From the NCBI RefSeq assembly GCF_030539665.1, contig NZ_JAUNXR010000002.1:124001-188000 (forward strand): a stretch of 64,000 nucleotides of DNA. Direction: 5' to 3'. The notes beneath the pieces are model-generated. The model worked only from the letters and a program-made list of their open reading frames with translations. It had not been told where the DNA came from and searched no databases. Shown here one piece after another: positions 26,692 through 37,372 of this stretch (within the stretch, counting starts at the first letter, position 1; each line of letters starts with the position of its first letter). The position numbers and the translations under genes are program-made. This DNA comes from Methanobrevibacter sp. Its GTDB lineage: Archaea; Methanobacteriota; Methanobacteria; Methanobacteriales; Methanobacteriaceae.

Positions 26692-29430
26692 TTATTTACC
26701 AGCTCCACCAGCTACTGTGTTATTGAAGTTTACTTGCCATAATGAAACTCCATTCTCCATATGAACCTGTGTGAAAATGTCCTGATTGTATCCCCCTTCC
26801 AAGTAGAGGCGTGTAAACATTGAATCACGCAATATGTTGCTCATGAGAATTGGAGTGTATGAGTTTCCTTCAGCCATTAGGAATATTGTGTAGTTTCCAT
26901 CTACGCCGCTAATGGTTTGGTTTTTCATCATCTGGTTATTTTCAATAACAATCAAATGAGAAGCATTCAGTGGATTGTAAACACTATCATTTACTTTTAA
27001 CGGTTCGCCGGAATCTGTAATGACCGCTTCTGTGTGAGCAGTGGTTGTGTTATTGCCAGCTCCCCTCTGAATAACAATATTGTATGTAATACCACTTTCA
27101 CTAAGAATAGGATATTTGACTGTTTGACCCGGATTTACGTTAACCGGAGATGTTGGAATGAAATACTGATAGTTTTCAGAAGATTGATTTTCAAAGTTCC
27201 AAGATCCGAAGTAACTCCACCAGCCTGCCTTTTGCAGCATATCTGAACTTGCAACAAAGATTACAGGACGTGGATTTGCCGGGTGAGTGTATTTGACAAC
27301 ACTGTCTGCCTGTGAACCAGATAAATGATATTTGTTGACTAAAGTGTTTTTAGCATCACCAGCAGTCATTGGTAAAATGTCGCACAATATGCTTGTTGTT
27401 TTACCACTGTCTCCAGTATAGTTATTTAATTGTTCTACCGCTTTATCACCGGTTGTATCCAACATTCTAAATATACCTGCAGATAATTCCAGATTATCCG
27501 TTGTCATAGCCTTACCTAGCCAGAATGCACGTTCACCAGTCTGTGAACCACCGTCAAAGGTAACTTGCCTGTCAGCAGCTACTTCAAAGAGATAACCGAA
27601 ATCCCACCAAGATGTGACTACAGTATTTTCAGGAGTGTTTTCATTAATCCATTCCAATGAATTCCACATTGCATCATTGGTACCTGGAACTACCTGATTG
27701 GAAGTCTGGTATGCACCACAGACTGTAGGTGATACAAGAGTTATTATGACCAATGCGATAGCTATCCATTTCTTAATAGGCACGTTAGTGGAAGTTGCAG
27801 TTTTCTTATTTTTAATACCGAAGATGAATATGGCGCCTAAAGCAATGAATATTGCCATTACCGCCAAACCTAGGATATTGTTAAGTACAACTATTGGGAA
27901 TCCACCAAGAACAGCTCCTAAAACAATTATGAACATTAACCAGTTGTCGCTTATTTTTGTATCCTTAATGTAAGAGACAGCATAACCTGTAAACATACCA
28001 GCCATAAGACCGAATGGCAATACTAAAGTAGTAATAAACCTTGAACCTTGTGTTACAGCTATGATTGATGTAAGAGTCCATACTACAAAGAGAGTAGTGT
28101 ACATCAATGTGATGCGTCTTGAACTTTCAATTTCATCATGAGAACTAAACTCTTGAAGACTGCTAAGTGAAATTTTCAATTTATGTTTATCATCAATTCT
28201 TTTAGCTGAAGATTTTCTTTTAGATTTGTGTGGCTTTTTGGAAACGTCAACATTGGATTTAACTTTAGCTGATCTGAGTTTCCAAAGCTTGGTTGCCAAT
28301 GTGTACAATACAATTAAACCAGCAAACAAAACAATTATTCCACCAATACCATTAATTACTCCATTAGAGTTTGCTAAAAATGCTGCTGCCTTACCGGAAC
28401 CTACCAAAGCAGGTTTTTGCATCTCAGCAACGGAAATAAGTACGTTCGGGAATCCTCCAACGATAGCTGAAGTAGATTGCAAGTTAACCAAAACATTAAA
28501 TTGTCCAAATAATCCAGTTATACCATCAATTCCTTTTGTAACTCCTAAAATGACAAATCCGATTACACCAAGCAATATGATCGAATACAAATCCTTCTGG
28601 TGTAGGAACCAGGATATTCTGCTTGGATACTTGTTTGGATCGCCGTTTCCAATTTTAAGAACATAGCATAAGATAAGGTAAACTATTGAGAAAAGACCCA
28701 TAACTGCTATGTAAAATACATAACCAGTCCAAGAAATGGAGAAAAGACCTATTGCACCAATTGACAATACTGCAAATACAATCTTTAAAATGATATTTCT
28801 TGTACGCAAGCTCTCCATGAAGAAAAATATGAAGAACAATGCAAATATGAAGTAGAACATATCTGTATCGAAAAATCCTGGATATGTGTGTGCGAAATAG
28901 TTTGGAGCCAATGCAATAAGCAAAGCAGCTACAACAGCACCATAATTGCCAGTCAATCTTCTAGCAAATATGAATGCCGGAATTACGGCAAGACATGAAA
29001 TCAATGCTCCTGTCCAGAATGCCACTTCCCTTACATCATAAGAACCGCCATGTCCAGCAAACAATCCAAAGATTCCATTTCCAATACCATTAGCAAAATC
29101 ATACATTGCGCTTGTCACATAGACAATGCCCATCTCATAATCAACCTCTTGATTATCTGGAGCATACCTGTGAGTATCCATCTCCGTACCGTTGACCACT
29201 ACATCCCCTACATGACCTGTAGTGATGTAATTGTTAGTCAATCTAAAGTTATAATACGAATCCATTTCACTAAAATAAGGAAGCCCATGAGAATCTATAT
29301 AATCTGCCTTTGCATCGTCTGGAAGATAATTAAGATCTGCTGCAGGAGCTCTTAATGCGAAAACAAAAGCGAATAAAATCAATATAAGAATAATTGATTT
29401 TCCTATTGTTAATAACGTTTTTTTGTTCAT
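26692..29430 (-). CDS. aglB: Dolichyl-phosphooligosaccharide--protein glycosyltransferase AglB (STT3)
   Basis: A 912-residue N-glycosyltransferase of the cell envelope. About 13 membrane spans fill the first 600 residues. The loop between the first spans carries SEMDSYYNFR, and YPGFFDTDMFY follows later; these acidic residues bind metal. WWDFGY lies near residue 608, the STT3 signature, followed by a large soluble C-terminal domain. It transfers lipid-linked glycan to Asn in secreted proteins such as the adhesin encoded upstream. An earlier in-frame start 17 codons upstream is rejected because GAGG lies 6 bases before this ATG. A basic, Lys-rich loop near 405-425 is notable. Confidence 0.93.
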   Translation of the reverse strand: MNKKTLLTIGKSIILILILFAFVFALRAPAADLNYLPDDAKADYIDSHGLPYFSEMDSYYNFRLTNNYITTGHVGDVVVNGTEMDTHRYAPDNQEVDYEMGIVYVTSAMYDFANGIGNGIFGLFAGHGGSYDVREVAFWTGALISCLAVIPAFIFARRLTGNYGAVVAALLIALAPNYFAHTYPGFFDTDMFYFIFALFFIFFFMESLRTRNIILKIVFAVLSIGAIGLFSISWTGYVFYIAVMGLFSIVYLILCYVLKIGNGDPNKYPSRISWFLHQKDLYSIILLGVIGFVILGVTKGIDGITGLFGQFNVLVNLQSTSAIVGGFPNVLISVAEMQKPALVGSGKAAAFLANSNGVINGIGGIIVLFAGLIVLYTLATKLWKLRSAKVKSNVDVSKKPHKSKRKSSAKRIDDKHKLKISLSSLQEFSSHDEIESSRRITLMYTTLFVVWTLTSIIAVTQGSRFITTLVLPFGLMAGMFTGYAVSYIKDTKISDNWLMFIIVLGAVLGGFPIVVLNNILGLAVMAIFIALGAIFIFGIKNKKTATSTNVPIKKWIAIALVIITLVSPTVCGAYQTSNQVVPGTNDAMWNSLEWINENTPENTVVTSWWDFGYLFEVAADRQVTFDGGSQTGERAFWLGKAMTTDNLELSAGIFRMLDTTGDKAVEQLNNYTGDSGKTTSILCDILPMTAGDAKNTLVNKYHLSGSQADSVVKYTHPANPRPVIFVASSDMLQKAGWWSYFGSWNFENQSSENYQYFIPTSPVNVNPGQTVKYPILSESGITYNIVIQRGAGNNTTTAHTEAVITDSGEPLKVNDSVYNPLNASHLIVIENNQMMKNQTISGVDGNYTIFLMAEGNSYTPILMSNILRDSMFTRLYLEGGYNQDIFTQVHMENGVSLWQVNFNNTVAGGAGK

Positions 29431-29629
29431 CGAAATCCTCTTTACTTTCATATATATGCTACTCAAAAACCTAAGCAACATATCTTTAAAATTCAGTTTT
29501 AAAATATAAATGGTTGAATAAAAATATAAAAAATATTTTTATTGAATTATATTTTATTTTTAACCTTATTAAGTATTTGTGTTTTTAAAATATATTTGAT
29601 ACATTTTAAAGAAATTTTTAATATTTGAC

Positions 29630-29660
29630 AAAAATAAAAAAGAGTAGGGAATAATCCCTA
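29630..29660 (-). terminator. Terminator overlapping the adhesin stop codon
   Basis: TAGGGA (29645-29650), a 4-base loop and TCCCTA (29655-29660). The stop codon TAG of the adhesin is part of the stem. The minus strand continues CTCTTTTTTATTTTTG. Confidence 0.65.
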
Positions 29661-32600
29661 AGCAGCTTTTAAGATTTTAATTTTATTGAGTGCAGTTACG
29701 CCATTGAAACTCGCTGCAATGGTATAGTCTCCAGCGATTAGGCCGATAGGCAATGTAGCCACCCCATTTGAATCTGTTTTGATGGAATATTTCAAATCCT
29801 TGAAGCTTGCCCCATTAAGAACCACGGTAATGACCTTGTTTGCCAAAGGAGCACCATTATCCAAAAGCTTTACAGTGTAAGGAGTGCTTGTCTTATAATA
29901 CTTGACAACATCGCTAGCTACAAGCTTATAAGAAGAAACCACTACAGAAGAAGATACCACTACCTTGTTTGAGATGGTTGCACCGTTGAATGTGGCCTTG
30001 AATGTGTATTGTCCTGCACTTAAGCCAATAGGCAAGCTAGCAACACCATTTGAATCAGTAACACGATTATATTTCAAGTCCTTGAAGGAACCCCCATCAA
30101 TGGAAACAGTAACAGCAGCCCCTGTAACAGAATTGCCGCTTCCATCCAACAAAGTAACCTTATAGGAAGTACCATCCTTAAAGACCATATTAATGTCCTT
30201 ACTTACCAATGTGTATCCCTTATTGCCCACATTGATTTTGTTGGTAACTGATGCCTCTCCATATTGGGCAGTTACTGTATAGCTTCCAGCACTTAAGCCA
30301 ATAGGCAAGCTAGCAACACCATTTGAATCAGTAACACGATTATACTTCAAATTCTTAAAGGAAGGACCATTAAGAATCAAGGAAACCTTTACACCTGAAA
30401 CTGGATTGCCTCTTCCGTCCAACAAAGTAACCTTATAGGAAGTACCATCCTTAAAGGCCATACTAATGTCCTTACCAACCAGTGAATAAGAATTGGCATT
30501 TACCTTGATTGAGTTTTCTATAGACACTGAATCATAATTGGCGGAAATTGAATAGCTGCCTGGACTTAAGCCAATAGGCAAGCTAGCAACACCATTTGAA
30601 TCAGTAACACGATCATACTTCAAATTCTTAAAGGAAGGACCATTAAGAATCAAGGAAACCTTTACACCACTTATAGGAGTTCCATAAGCATCCAACAAAG
30701 TAACCCTATAGGAAGTACCATCCTTAAATGCCATGGTAATGTCACCAGATTCCAATTTGAATCTTGGCAAGACGGTCAACAAATTATTCAAGTCATCAGC
30801 TTCGTAATTGTCTCCAGTATATTTGGCAGTGAACTGATAATCCCCATGATTTAACTCATTCAAATCTAAAAATCCTATTCCCTCAACCAAATCAACATCA
30901 TAATATTTGCCATTGATTGAAACCCTTAGGTTGCTGTTGTCGTCATTAGGACCTGTAAACTTAATCAATGTGTCCCCAGCAACATTGTTGACAACTTCAT
31001 AAGCCACAGTGGCCTTAATCTTACTTACATGAATAAGATAATCATCTGAAGCAGGATTATGGTTATTGTCACCTGCATAACTTACAGCTACATTATGTTT
31101 GCCTGGAGAAAGTGAATCCACCTTAAATAGGGCAGCCCCATCAGATAATGCCTTCTTATCGTAAAGATTGCCGTCAACATACAAGTAGACCTCACCAGTG
31201 GCTTTAGATGATGAAACTGAAACGGTTATTTCACCTTCTTTAAGGTTTCCATCGTCTAAGTTAACATTTACTGATTTTTTGAAAACATCAAAATCTGCCT
31301 GGCAGACTGCAGGAAGATAATTTTCATTGCCTGCAAAGGATGCTGAAATCAAATATGAGTTAACGGACAAATCATTGATAGGCAAAACTCCAGAACCTCC
31401 AACCAAATTCAGATTGTAATTTCTTCCATTGACATTTATTGAAATGGCACCTGATAAAGGAGCATTGTTAACTCCAACCATTCTGACGTTGACAATAGCT
31501 GTTCCACCATATTCAACATCAGCAGCAGAAATGCTTAAGGTAGGTTGAGCCTGCAAAATAGACACTCTGGCAGAGTTTGTATTTTCAATGTCGTTGACCT
31601 TTTCCAATTTTACAACATGATTTCCTGCATTTAAAGATCCCAAACCAAGACTGGTTGTTTTTGAGCTTATTTTAACAGTACTAATCTTCAAGCCATCAAC
31701 ATATACGTTGTAATCACCAAATTGACTTTCTGAAGCTCCAATAATAACACTTGGGGTTGTACCATATGTGAATTCCCCACCAGTAATTGAAATCATGTTA
31801 TTAAGATTCACAGAAAGAATTCCTTCTTTTACTTTTAAGTTTTTGAATCCTTTAGGAGAACCTGACAATGCGTATTGGCCCACATTAGTTGGAACGTAAT
31901 CCAAAGACCATACATTGCCAGAATAGCTCATTTCTCCAAAATTGTCAATGCTTAAACTGTCCACTTTGATTGAATTGCCGTTGTCGTCTGTTAAGGTGGC
32001 TGTCAATTGAAGCTCCTTATTTACAATACCGTTTGCATCATTAAAGACCAAATTAGCTTCACTTTCAATTGTTCCATTATTATAGATTCCAGGAGTGTTG
32101 GAGTTTATTATATTATTTTTAAGGCTAGCTGTTCCGTTAACAAAGATTTCAGATACTCCAGGATTACCATTGATAAAAATACAGTTAACAATAGTTCCAT
32201 TACCGTTTATAATAATGGAATTTCCATATTCTCCGAAGTTGTTGCTGAAATTGGAATCAAGAACAGTTAGAATACCTCCCTCATCTATCAAAACTGCAGT
32301 ACCTTTTGAGTTTATAATATTGATATTTTTAAGAATAACATTACAACCTTTAGCTATTTCAAAAAGAGAAATGAGATTGTTACCGTCAACTGTTGAAAAG
32401 CCTTGCCCATTGCTTTTTGCACCATTTATAGTGATGTTTTTGTTAATTATGACTGTTTTCTCACCTAATGATGCGAAATATGTTTTGTTGTCCAAAAATA
32501 TCTCGGAATTGTCTTTTGCAAGATTTACTTTGTTTTGAATGGATTCGATTATGTATTTTGATGTGTATGCCTTGATAACCGGTATTAAATTAACATCCAA

Positions 32601-34334
32601 ATGTACTCTAGCCCATTCACCATCTACACTATGCATTATAAATTTTACTGTGAATTCATCCCCTGTTTTCAATGGAATGTATTTGTCAAGCTCTATTGTG
32701 TAATAACCACCAGAAATCTTAGTTCCTGTTTGATTGAGAACTGACTTGCCATTTAATGATATTTGAATCTCATAGTCATATCCAGTGTAGAAGGAAGTTG
32801 AAACTGCCACCAAGTATTCGTCATCTGTAGCTTGGAAAGAATTTGAAGCCTCAGCTGTTTTAGGTCTTGCCATTACATTGGAGGATTCACCCCTTATCTC
32901 ATTTTGATAGTTTTTATCATATCTCAATGTATCATTGAAAATGAAAGTCCACATATTGGTATATGCAACTGATTTATCATAATAGGATATGTAGAAAAAT
33001 CCATTACGGCCCCAATACTTACCCCAGCTGTTTTGAACTATGAAAGCACCATCACCCTCTGGATATGCTCCGTTTACAGGATTGAAGTTGTATCTGCTGT
33101 AATTGTCATCCCATCCAACAAGTGTTACTGCATGTCTTGAGCTTGTATCATACTTAGGATTGAAATAATCTCCATATGCAGTACAGTAATTTCCAGCACT
33201 GAATGAAATCCAGATAGCTCCATAATCCATCAATGCCTGTTTGATATACTGAAGATTGGTACCATTCCCATCAGGAAGCTTATAACAGTTCTGAACATGA
33301 ATCATAGTGTCCAAAATTTCGGAATGATGGAATTCCTGAGTCCAGTAATCCTCATCATCATAGACAGGACCTATCCAAGAAACAAGATAAGGAATTGCAT
33401 CTCTGAAAAATGCTCCACTATCATATGTAACTGATGGATTAATATATTCCATGATTACATTAACCAGATTAGCCACTGAAAGAGTATTTTTCCATGAATT
33501 AAGGTCAAATAGATCTGCACCATTTGCTTTCATCATACATGACTGCAAGGTTGAAATAAGAGCATGAGCCCAACAGGTTCCAGTACTTCCCTGATGTAGA
33601 ACAGGACTTACATATCCCAAATCCTTTAGGGAAAATCTTGAAGGAAAAGACCCATTATAGAGAGGATTATACATAAGCATATTATAATCAGAACTTCCGA
33701 TAAAACCAAATTCATTATCTCCCATCTGATAATTGGCATAGGTAAGATTCAGCTTTTCATCATTTACAATCACGTCAATGGCTGCTGAGGATGGTGAATC
33801 GAATTGAGAGTTCAAAAGGTAAAATGAATCAGATTCACAGTAAATCTCACTACCGTTCATAAGACAGCTGTTGTTTGTAAAGTAACCGTCAAAAACGTTT
33901 AGACTGCCTCCACTGTAAATCGCCCCTCCATAGTTTCCATAATTGTTGGAGAAGTTACAGTTGCAGATAATAAGCTTGCCATCACCATTCAAAAGGATAG
34001 CTCCCCCATTCTCGTCACTTAAACCATTGATGAAATTTATATTCTTTAAAATGACAGAATAATTGTTATTTATTTCGATTATTCTGGACAGTCCATTAGC
34101 ATTTAATGTAGAACTACCAGTATTGTTCTCATAAGCTCCATCAATGATTATATCTCTGTTAATTGCTAATTGCTTTCCATCACCAACATAATCTGAATTG
34201 TTTAAATATACAATTGGAGCATCACCGTCAATTGCACTTTGAACATCAGCAAAAGTTGAAGTGTTGTTTTCTGCACTTACTGCAGTTATTCCAATTAGCA
34301 AAATCACTATTAAAAAAAGAATTTTGCATTTCAT
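29658..34334 (-). CDS. Secreted adhesin-like protein with papain-type (C1A) peptidase domain
   Basis: A 1558-residue exported protein. Signal peptide at 1-21 (hydrophobic ILFLIVILLIGITAVSA). Residues 25-170 form a right-handed beta-helix of the kind common in methanogen adhesins. A C1A peptidase domain spans about 235-455: catalytic Cys near 253 in QGSTGTCWAHA, His near 400 in SRHAVTLVGW, Asn near 436 in VQNSWGKYWG. A lectin-like beta domain follows (about 455-600), a second beta-helix (about 610-770), several Ig-like modules, and four C-terminal repeats of about 88 residues. No membrane anchor or sorting signal is seen at the end. The ATG at 34334 has GGGAG upstream; an ORF start 13 codons earlier lacks this. 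Possible roles are adhesion and processing of surface proteins or pseudomurein peptides; the substrate is unknown. Confidence 0.9.
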   Translation of the reverse strand: MKCKILFLIVILLIGITAVSAENNTSTFADVQSAIDGDAPIVYLNNSDYVGDGKQLAINRDIIIDGAYENNTGSSTLNANGLSRIIEINNNYSVILKNINFINGLSDENGGAILLNGDGKLIICNCNFSNNYGNYGGAIYSGGSLNVFDGYFTNNSCLMNGSEIYCESDSFYLLNSQFDSPSSAAIDVIVNDEKLNLTYANYQMGDNEFGFIGSSDYNMLMYNPLYNGSFPSRFSLKDLGYVSPVLHQGSTGTCWAHALISTLQSCMMKANGADLFDLNSWKNTLSVANLVNVIMEYINPSVTYDSGAFFRDAIPYLVSWIGPVYDDEDYWTQEFHHSEILDTMIHVQNCYKLPDGNGTNLQYIKQALMDYGAIWISFSAGNYCTAYGDYFNPKYDTSSRHAVTLVGWDDNYSRYNFNPVNGAYPEGDGAFIVQNSWGKYWGRNGFFYISYYDKSVAYTNMWTFIFNDTLRYDKNYQNEIRGESSNVMARPKTAEASNSFQATDDEYLVAVSTSFYTGYDYEIQISLNGKSVLNQTGTKISGGYYTIELDKYIPLKTGDEFTVKFIMHSVDGEWARVHLDVNLIPVIKAYTSKYIIESIQNKVNLAKDNSEIFLDNKTYFASLGEKTVIINKNITINGAKSNGQGFSTVDGNNLISLFEIAKGCNVILKNINIINSKGTAVLIDEGGILTVLDSNFSNNFGEYGNSIIINGNGTIVNCIFINGNPGVSEIFVNGTASLKNNIINSNTPGIYNNGTIESEANLVFNDANGIVNKELQLTATLTDDNGNSIKVDSLSIDNFGEMSYSGNVWSLDYVPTNVGQYALSGSPKGFKNLKVKEGILSVNLNNMISITGGEFTYGTTPSVIIGASESQFGDYNVYVDGLKISTVKISSKTTSLGLGSLNAGNHVVKLEKVNDIENTNSARVSILQAQPTLSISAADVEYGGTAIVNVRMVGVNNAPLSGAISINVNGRNYNLNLVGGSGVLPINDLSVNSYLISASFAGNENYLPAVCQADFDVFKKSVNVNLDDGNLKEGEITVSVSSSKATGEVYLYVDGNLYDKKALSDGAALFKVDSLSPGKHNVAVSYAGDNNHNPASDDYLIHVSKIKATVAYEVVNNVAGDTLIKFTGPNDDNSNLRVSINGKYYDVDLVEGIGFLDLNELNHGDYQFTAKYTGDNYEADDLNNLLTVLPRFKLESGDITMAFKDGTSYRVTLLDAYGTPISGVKVSLILNGPSFKNLKYDRVTDSNGVASLPIGLSPGSYSISANYDSVSIENSIKVNANSYSLVGKDISMAFKDGTSYKVTLLDGRGNPVSGVKVSLILNGPSFKNLKYNRVTDSNGVASLPIGLSAGSYTVTAQYGEASVTNKINVGNKGYTLVSKDINMVFKDGTSYKVTLLDGSGNSVTGAAVTVSIDGGSFKDLKYNRVTDSNGVASLPIGLSAGQYTFKATFNGATISNKVVVSSSVVVSSYKLVASDVVKYYKTSTPYTVKLLDNGAPLANKVITVVLNGASFKDLKYSIKTDSNGVATLPIGLIAGDYTIAASFNGVTALNKIKILKAA
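29661..30770 (-). repeat. Four tandem ~88-residue repeats at the adhesin C-terminus
   Basis: Each unit runs from MAFKDGTSYKVTLLDG through GPSFKNLKY and DSNGVASLPIGLSAG to a short beta ending. DNA of the block coding for DSNGVASLPIGLS is almost identical in three units (near 30035, 30295 and 30575) while flanking parts differ. The last unit is the most diverged. This points to recent exchange or gene conversion between units. Confidence 0.8.
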
Positions 34335-34450
34335 TAAAAAAAACTCCCAATATTGAACATATGAAAAGTACAATATTACAATTATAATTAAATTTATAGA
34401 TTTTATTAAATATAGCTATGTATTTGTAGTAAGAAAAAAAAGAAAAAAGG

Positions 34451-36628
34451 TTATTTGGAAGCCTTTAAAATGGCATCCAATTCATCAACACCACATGTAA
34501 ACCTGCATTTAGGGAATGATTTGCAGCCTATGAATTCGCCGAATCTTCCAGAACGTTTGATGAGGTCACCGCCACATTGAGGGCATTTGCCAACGATCTC
34601 CTGTTGTGCAGGTTTGGTTTTTTCCTTTCCGCAGTTAGGATCAAGACATGCGTGAACTGGAGGCTTGCTTCCAAAGGAAATCATAGGCAAACCACATTTG
34701 TCACAGGTCTGTTTAAGGAACCTTGCACCTTTCGGAAGTGAAAAGGTAGTTTTGCAGTCAGGATAATTGGAACAGCCAACAAAAGACTGTTTGGTTTTAG
34801 GAGAATATCTCTTAACAAGATTTCCATCACAATTAGGGCAAGGACAGATGATGTTACTTTCCTGATACGCGTCATAGATATGGGAACCTATCTCCTTTTC
34901 GTTTTTCTCAATATCCATAAGTATGTTTGTAACTTCCTGCCTGCCTTCCTTGATAATCTCGTCCTTGGTAGCCTCATCGTCGTTGATTGACTCCAGCTTA
35001 TTTTCAAACTCCCTTGTTAGCTCTTCACTGGTTAGATTGCTACAGTACTCGTTCAATGTATCGAAAATGTTCTCTCCAAGCTGGTTGACTTCAATCTTAT
35101 TGCCTGAAATGTATTTTCTGTCATATAGCTTTGTAATGATGTCAGCACGAGTGGCCTTTGTTCCCAATTCTCTCTTTTCAAGTTCTTTAATGAGAGAAGC
35201 TTCATTGTAACGGGCAGGAGGCTTTGTTTCCTTTTCCTCGGAAATTATTTCCTCAACAGCCATGACGTCCCCCTCATTGATTTCAGGGAATTCCTCATTG
35301 TCGATCTTTCTAAATGGATAATGCTCCATCCATCCCTTGTGAGTTACCCTTCTACGTCTAAATCCAAACAGTTCTTCGGAAATATTGATATGGGTACTCA
35401 TGCTTTCGAATTTGGCCGCTTCAAAGAAAAGAGCAATGAATCTGTAAACGATAAGGTCATAAATCTTCTTCTCATCCTTATCCAAAGATTTAGGCAAAAT
35501 TCCAGTTGGATGAATAGCAGGGTGTGCAGCATCATCCTTTTTACCTTCATGAGGCTTCAATTTAGATGGAAGCTTAGCAATGTGCTTTCCAAATTCCTTG
35601 TTTTTCTTAAGCTGCATGAAAATATTCTTAAAGTCAAGACTTTCAGGGAGTTTTTGAGAGCTGGTACGAGGATATGAAGTGTAACCGTCACTATACAATT
35701 TTTGAGCAATTACCTGAGTCTTTTTAGGTGAAAAACCGAATACATTATAAGCTTCCGCCTGAAGACCTCCCAAATTAAATGGAACCGGAGGCTTGGTGGT
35801 TGAATGTGAAATCCTAATGGAATCCACAACTCCATCCTTACCATTGCATTTGCTTAAAATCTCTTCAGCGCGAGCCTTATCGAAAATCTTACCATCAACA
35901 TGATCTGCAACAATGTCATAATCTGCCAATTTAGCTTTAATGAGCCAGTAAGGTTCAGGAACAAATTCCTTAATCTCCTTTTCACGTTCCACAAGAATGG
36001 ATAATGCAGGAGTCTGAACCCTACCTGCAGACAGACCAAGATATCTTGATTTTGCAGCCCTTACAGATTGAGTTAAAGCCTTTGAGATGTTTACACCAAA
36101 GTAATAATCCAATACATGCCTAGCTATTCCACCATCAACCTGATGCTTATCAATATCTATACGGTTTTCATAAGCCTCAACAATGTCTTTTTTGGTTAAT
36201 GTGGAAAATTTCATACGAGAAGCTTTTTTCAATGAATCCTCACCGCAGCCATACTTTAAAGTGAGATAACCAATTAAAGTTCCTTCAATATCATAATCGC
36301 AAGCATGAATATATTTGTCAGCACCCCTAGCATGCTTTTCAATGGCCTTAACATAATTTTTAGTATAGGCCTTATTTTTCTTATCAATCTCATACAAAGG
36401 TGCCCAATGAAGATCAAAAAAGAATTCATCCTTAGGATTGTCCTTAGCCAATGAATACAAATGTCCAACAGCAGAGAAAATACTTATATCCTTCTCATCC
36501 CTTTTTAATTTCCAATATTTTACCTTTTTATTATACTTAAAAGCCTTTGCCTTAGGATCCAATGCCTTAGCTATCTTTTCGGCAGAACTAGGCTTCTCAC
36601 AAATTATTACTTCATGCATTTTAATCAA
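34451..36628 (-). CDS. topA: DNA topoisomerase I (type IA)
   Basis: A 725-residue type IA enzyme. The Toprim domain opens the protein ([18 protein letters not shown] and [14 protein letters not shown]), the catalytic Tyr lies in [11 protein letters not shown] near residue 318, and [13 protein letters not shown] is conserved. Three C-terminal zinc ribbons contain [15 protein letters not shown] and [11 protein letters not shown]. It relaxes negative supercoils. Two starts compete: TTG at 36628 with GGGAG 6 bases upstream, and ATG three codons later at 36619 with that site too far away. I favour the TTG, which gives a three-residue longer N-terminus. TATA-like TTTTTATATTTTAA lies near 36665-36680. 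Confidence 0.95.
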   Translation of the reverse strand: MIKMHEVIICEKPSSAEKIAKALDPKAKAFKYNKKVKYWKLKRDEKDISIFSAVGHLYSLAKDNPKDEFFFDLHWAPLYEIDKKNKAYTKNYVKAIEKHARGADKYIHACDYDIEGTLIGYLTLKYGCGEDSLKKASRMKFSTLTKKDIVEAYENRIDIDKHQVDGGIARHVLDYYFGVNISKALTQSVRAAKSRYLGLSAGRVQTPALSILVEREKEIKEFVPEPYWLIKAKLADYDIVADHVDGKIFDKARAEEILSKCNGKDGVVDSIRISHSTTKPPVPFNLGGLQAEAYNVFGFSPKKTQVIAQKLYSDGYTSYPRTSSQKLPESLDFKNIFMQLKKNKEFGKHIAKLPSKLKPHEGKKDDAAHPAIHPTGILPKSLDKDEKKIYDLIVYRFIALFFEAAKFESMSTHINISEELFGFRRRRVTHKGWMEHYPFRKIDNEEFPEINEGDVMAVEEIISEEKETKPPARYNEASLIKELEKRELGTKATRADIITKLYDRKYISGNKIEVNQLGENIFDTLNEYCSNLTSEELTREFENKLESINDDEATKDEIIKEGRQEVTNILMDIEKNEKEIGSHIYDAYQESNIICPCPNCDGNLVKRYSPKTKQSFVGCSNYPDCKTTFSLPKGARFLKQTCDKCGLPMISFGSKPPVHACLDPNCGKEKTKPAQQEIVGKCPQCGGDLIKRSGRFGEFIGCKSFPKCRFTCGVDELDAILKASK

Positions 36629-37045
36629 TTGCTCTCCCTTTTGTTAAATATAATTTAAAGAATATTAAAATATAAAAAGATTTTGATAAAACGACTTGTA
36701 AAAGTCATTTGAGTTATAGCCTATTTGATTTTAAGCTATATTTTGCTTGTAGGAATTTTTTTATTCACATTATTGTTTTGTATTTTGTTTTGTTTTCTGT
36801 TTTTGTATGATGAATATTGATTATGTTAAATTATACTAATTGATGTCGTGCACATATCTTTGAAGTATGAAAGTGCAGTGAATTATTACTGATTCTTTTT
36901 GTAAATTTTCAATTGATAAATCTAAAAAAATATTCGTAGGCAAAAACCCTTTGGAAGCACAAGATTAAAAATAAAGAAACAAATTTTAAAAAATAACAAA
37001 CAATTCTATAAATCCATAATACTAACACAATGGATTTAATATATA
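36629..37045. other. 417-base intergenic region between hepT and topA
   Basis: AT-rich and without a convincing ORF on either strand. The left end has the topA promoter (TATA-like stretch near 36665-36680) and a GACTTGTAAAAGTC hairpin at about 36694-36707. The right end carries the hepT terminator. A G/T-rich stretch at 36755-36820 looks like simple sequence. Confidence 0.5.
37010..37037 (-). terminator. Terminator of the mntA-hepT unit
   Basis: AAATCCAT (37010-37017) pairs with ATGGATTT (37030-37037), 8 bases after the hepT stop codon. On the minus strand the stem is followed by a T-rich stretch including TTATTTTTTAAAATTTG. Confidence 0.5.
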
Positions 37046-37369
37046 TTATTTTAAAAAGTCTTCACAGACTTCTTTTATTTTTGGGATATCATTATTTATT
37101 ACATCCCATAGTATATCCACATCCAAGTTGATGTATTGATGTGTTAGAAAGTCCCTTGTCTTGCACCATCCACTCCATTCTATTTCAGGTTTTGCATCCA
37201 CTATCTCTTCAGAAACTCTTTTACAGTGTTCTCCTATTTGTATGATACAGAGAGCACAGCAGTCCTGATATGCAGTACTCCTTGCAAAGTCTTCGTAATT
37301 TTCACCAAAAAGTTCCACATATTGTTCTACGCGCCTACAAAACATCAATATTTGTTCTAGGACAAACAC
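37046..37369 (-). CDS. hepT: HepT-like HEPN ribonuclease toxin
   Basis: A 107-residue all-helical HEPN protein (DUF86). The catalytic RX4HXY motif is complete: Arg72, His77 and Tyr79 in RDFLTHQY. HepT cleaves or damages RNA unless neutralised by its MntA partner, which in characterised pairs AMPylates the motif tyrosine. The start is GTG, 3 bases after the mntA stop. A conserved QIGEHCKRVSEE helix supports the family. The pair lies in a gene-poor spot between topA and serB. Confidence 0.87.
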   Translation of the reverse strand: MFVLEQILMFCRRVEQYVELFGENYEDFARSTAYQDCCALCIIQIGEHCKRVSEEIVDAKPEIEWSGWCKTRDFLTHQYINLDVDILWDVINNDIPKIKEVCEDFLK

Positions 37370-37372
37370 ATC

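Noticed and set aside
36755-36820. Possible coding sequence in the GT-rich stretch near topA
   Set aside because: Only short frames without ribosome sites; it looks like simple AT/GT-rich sequence.
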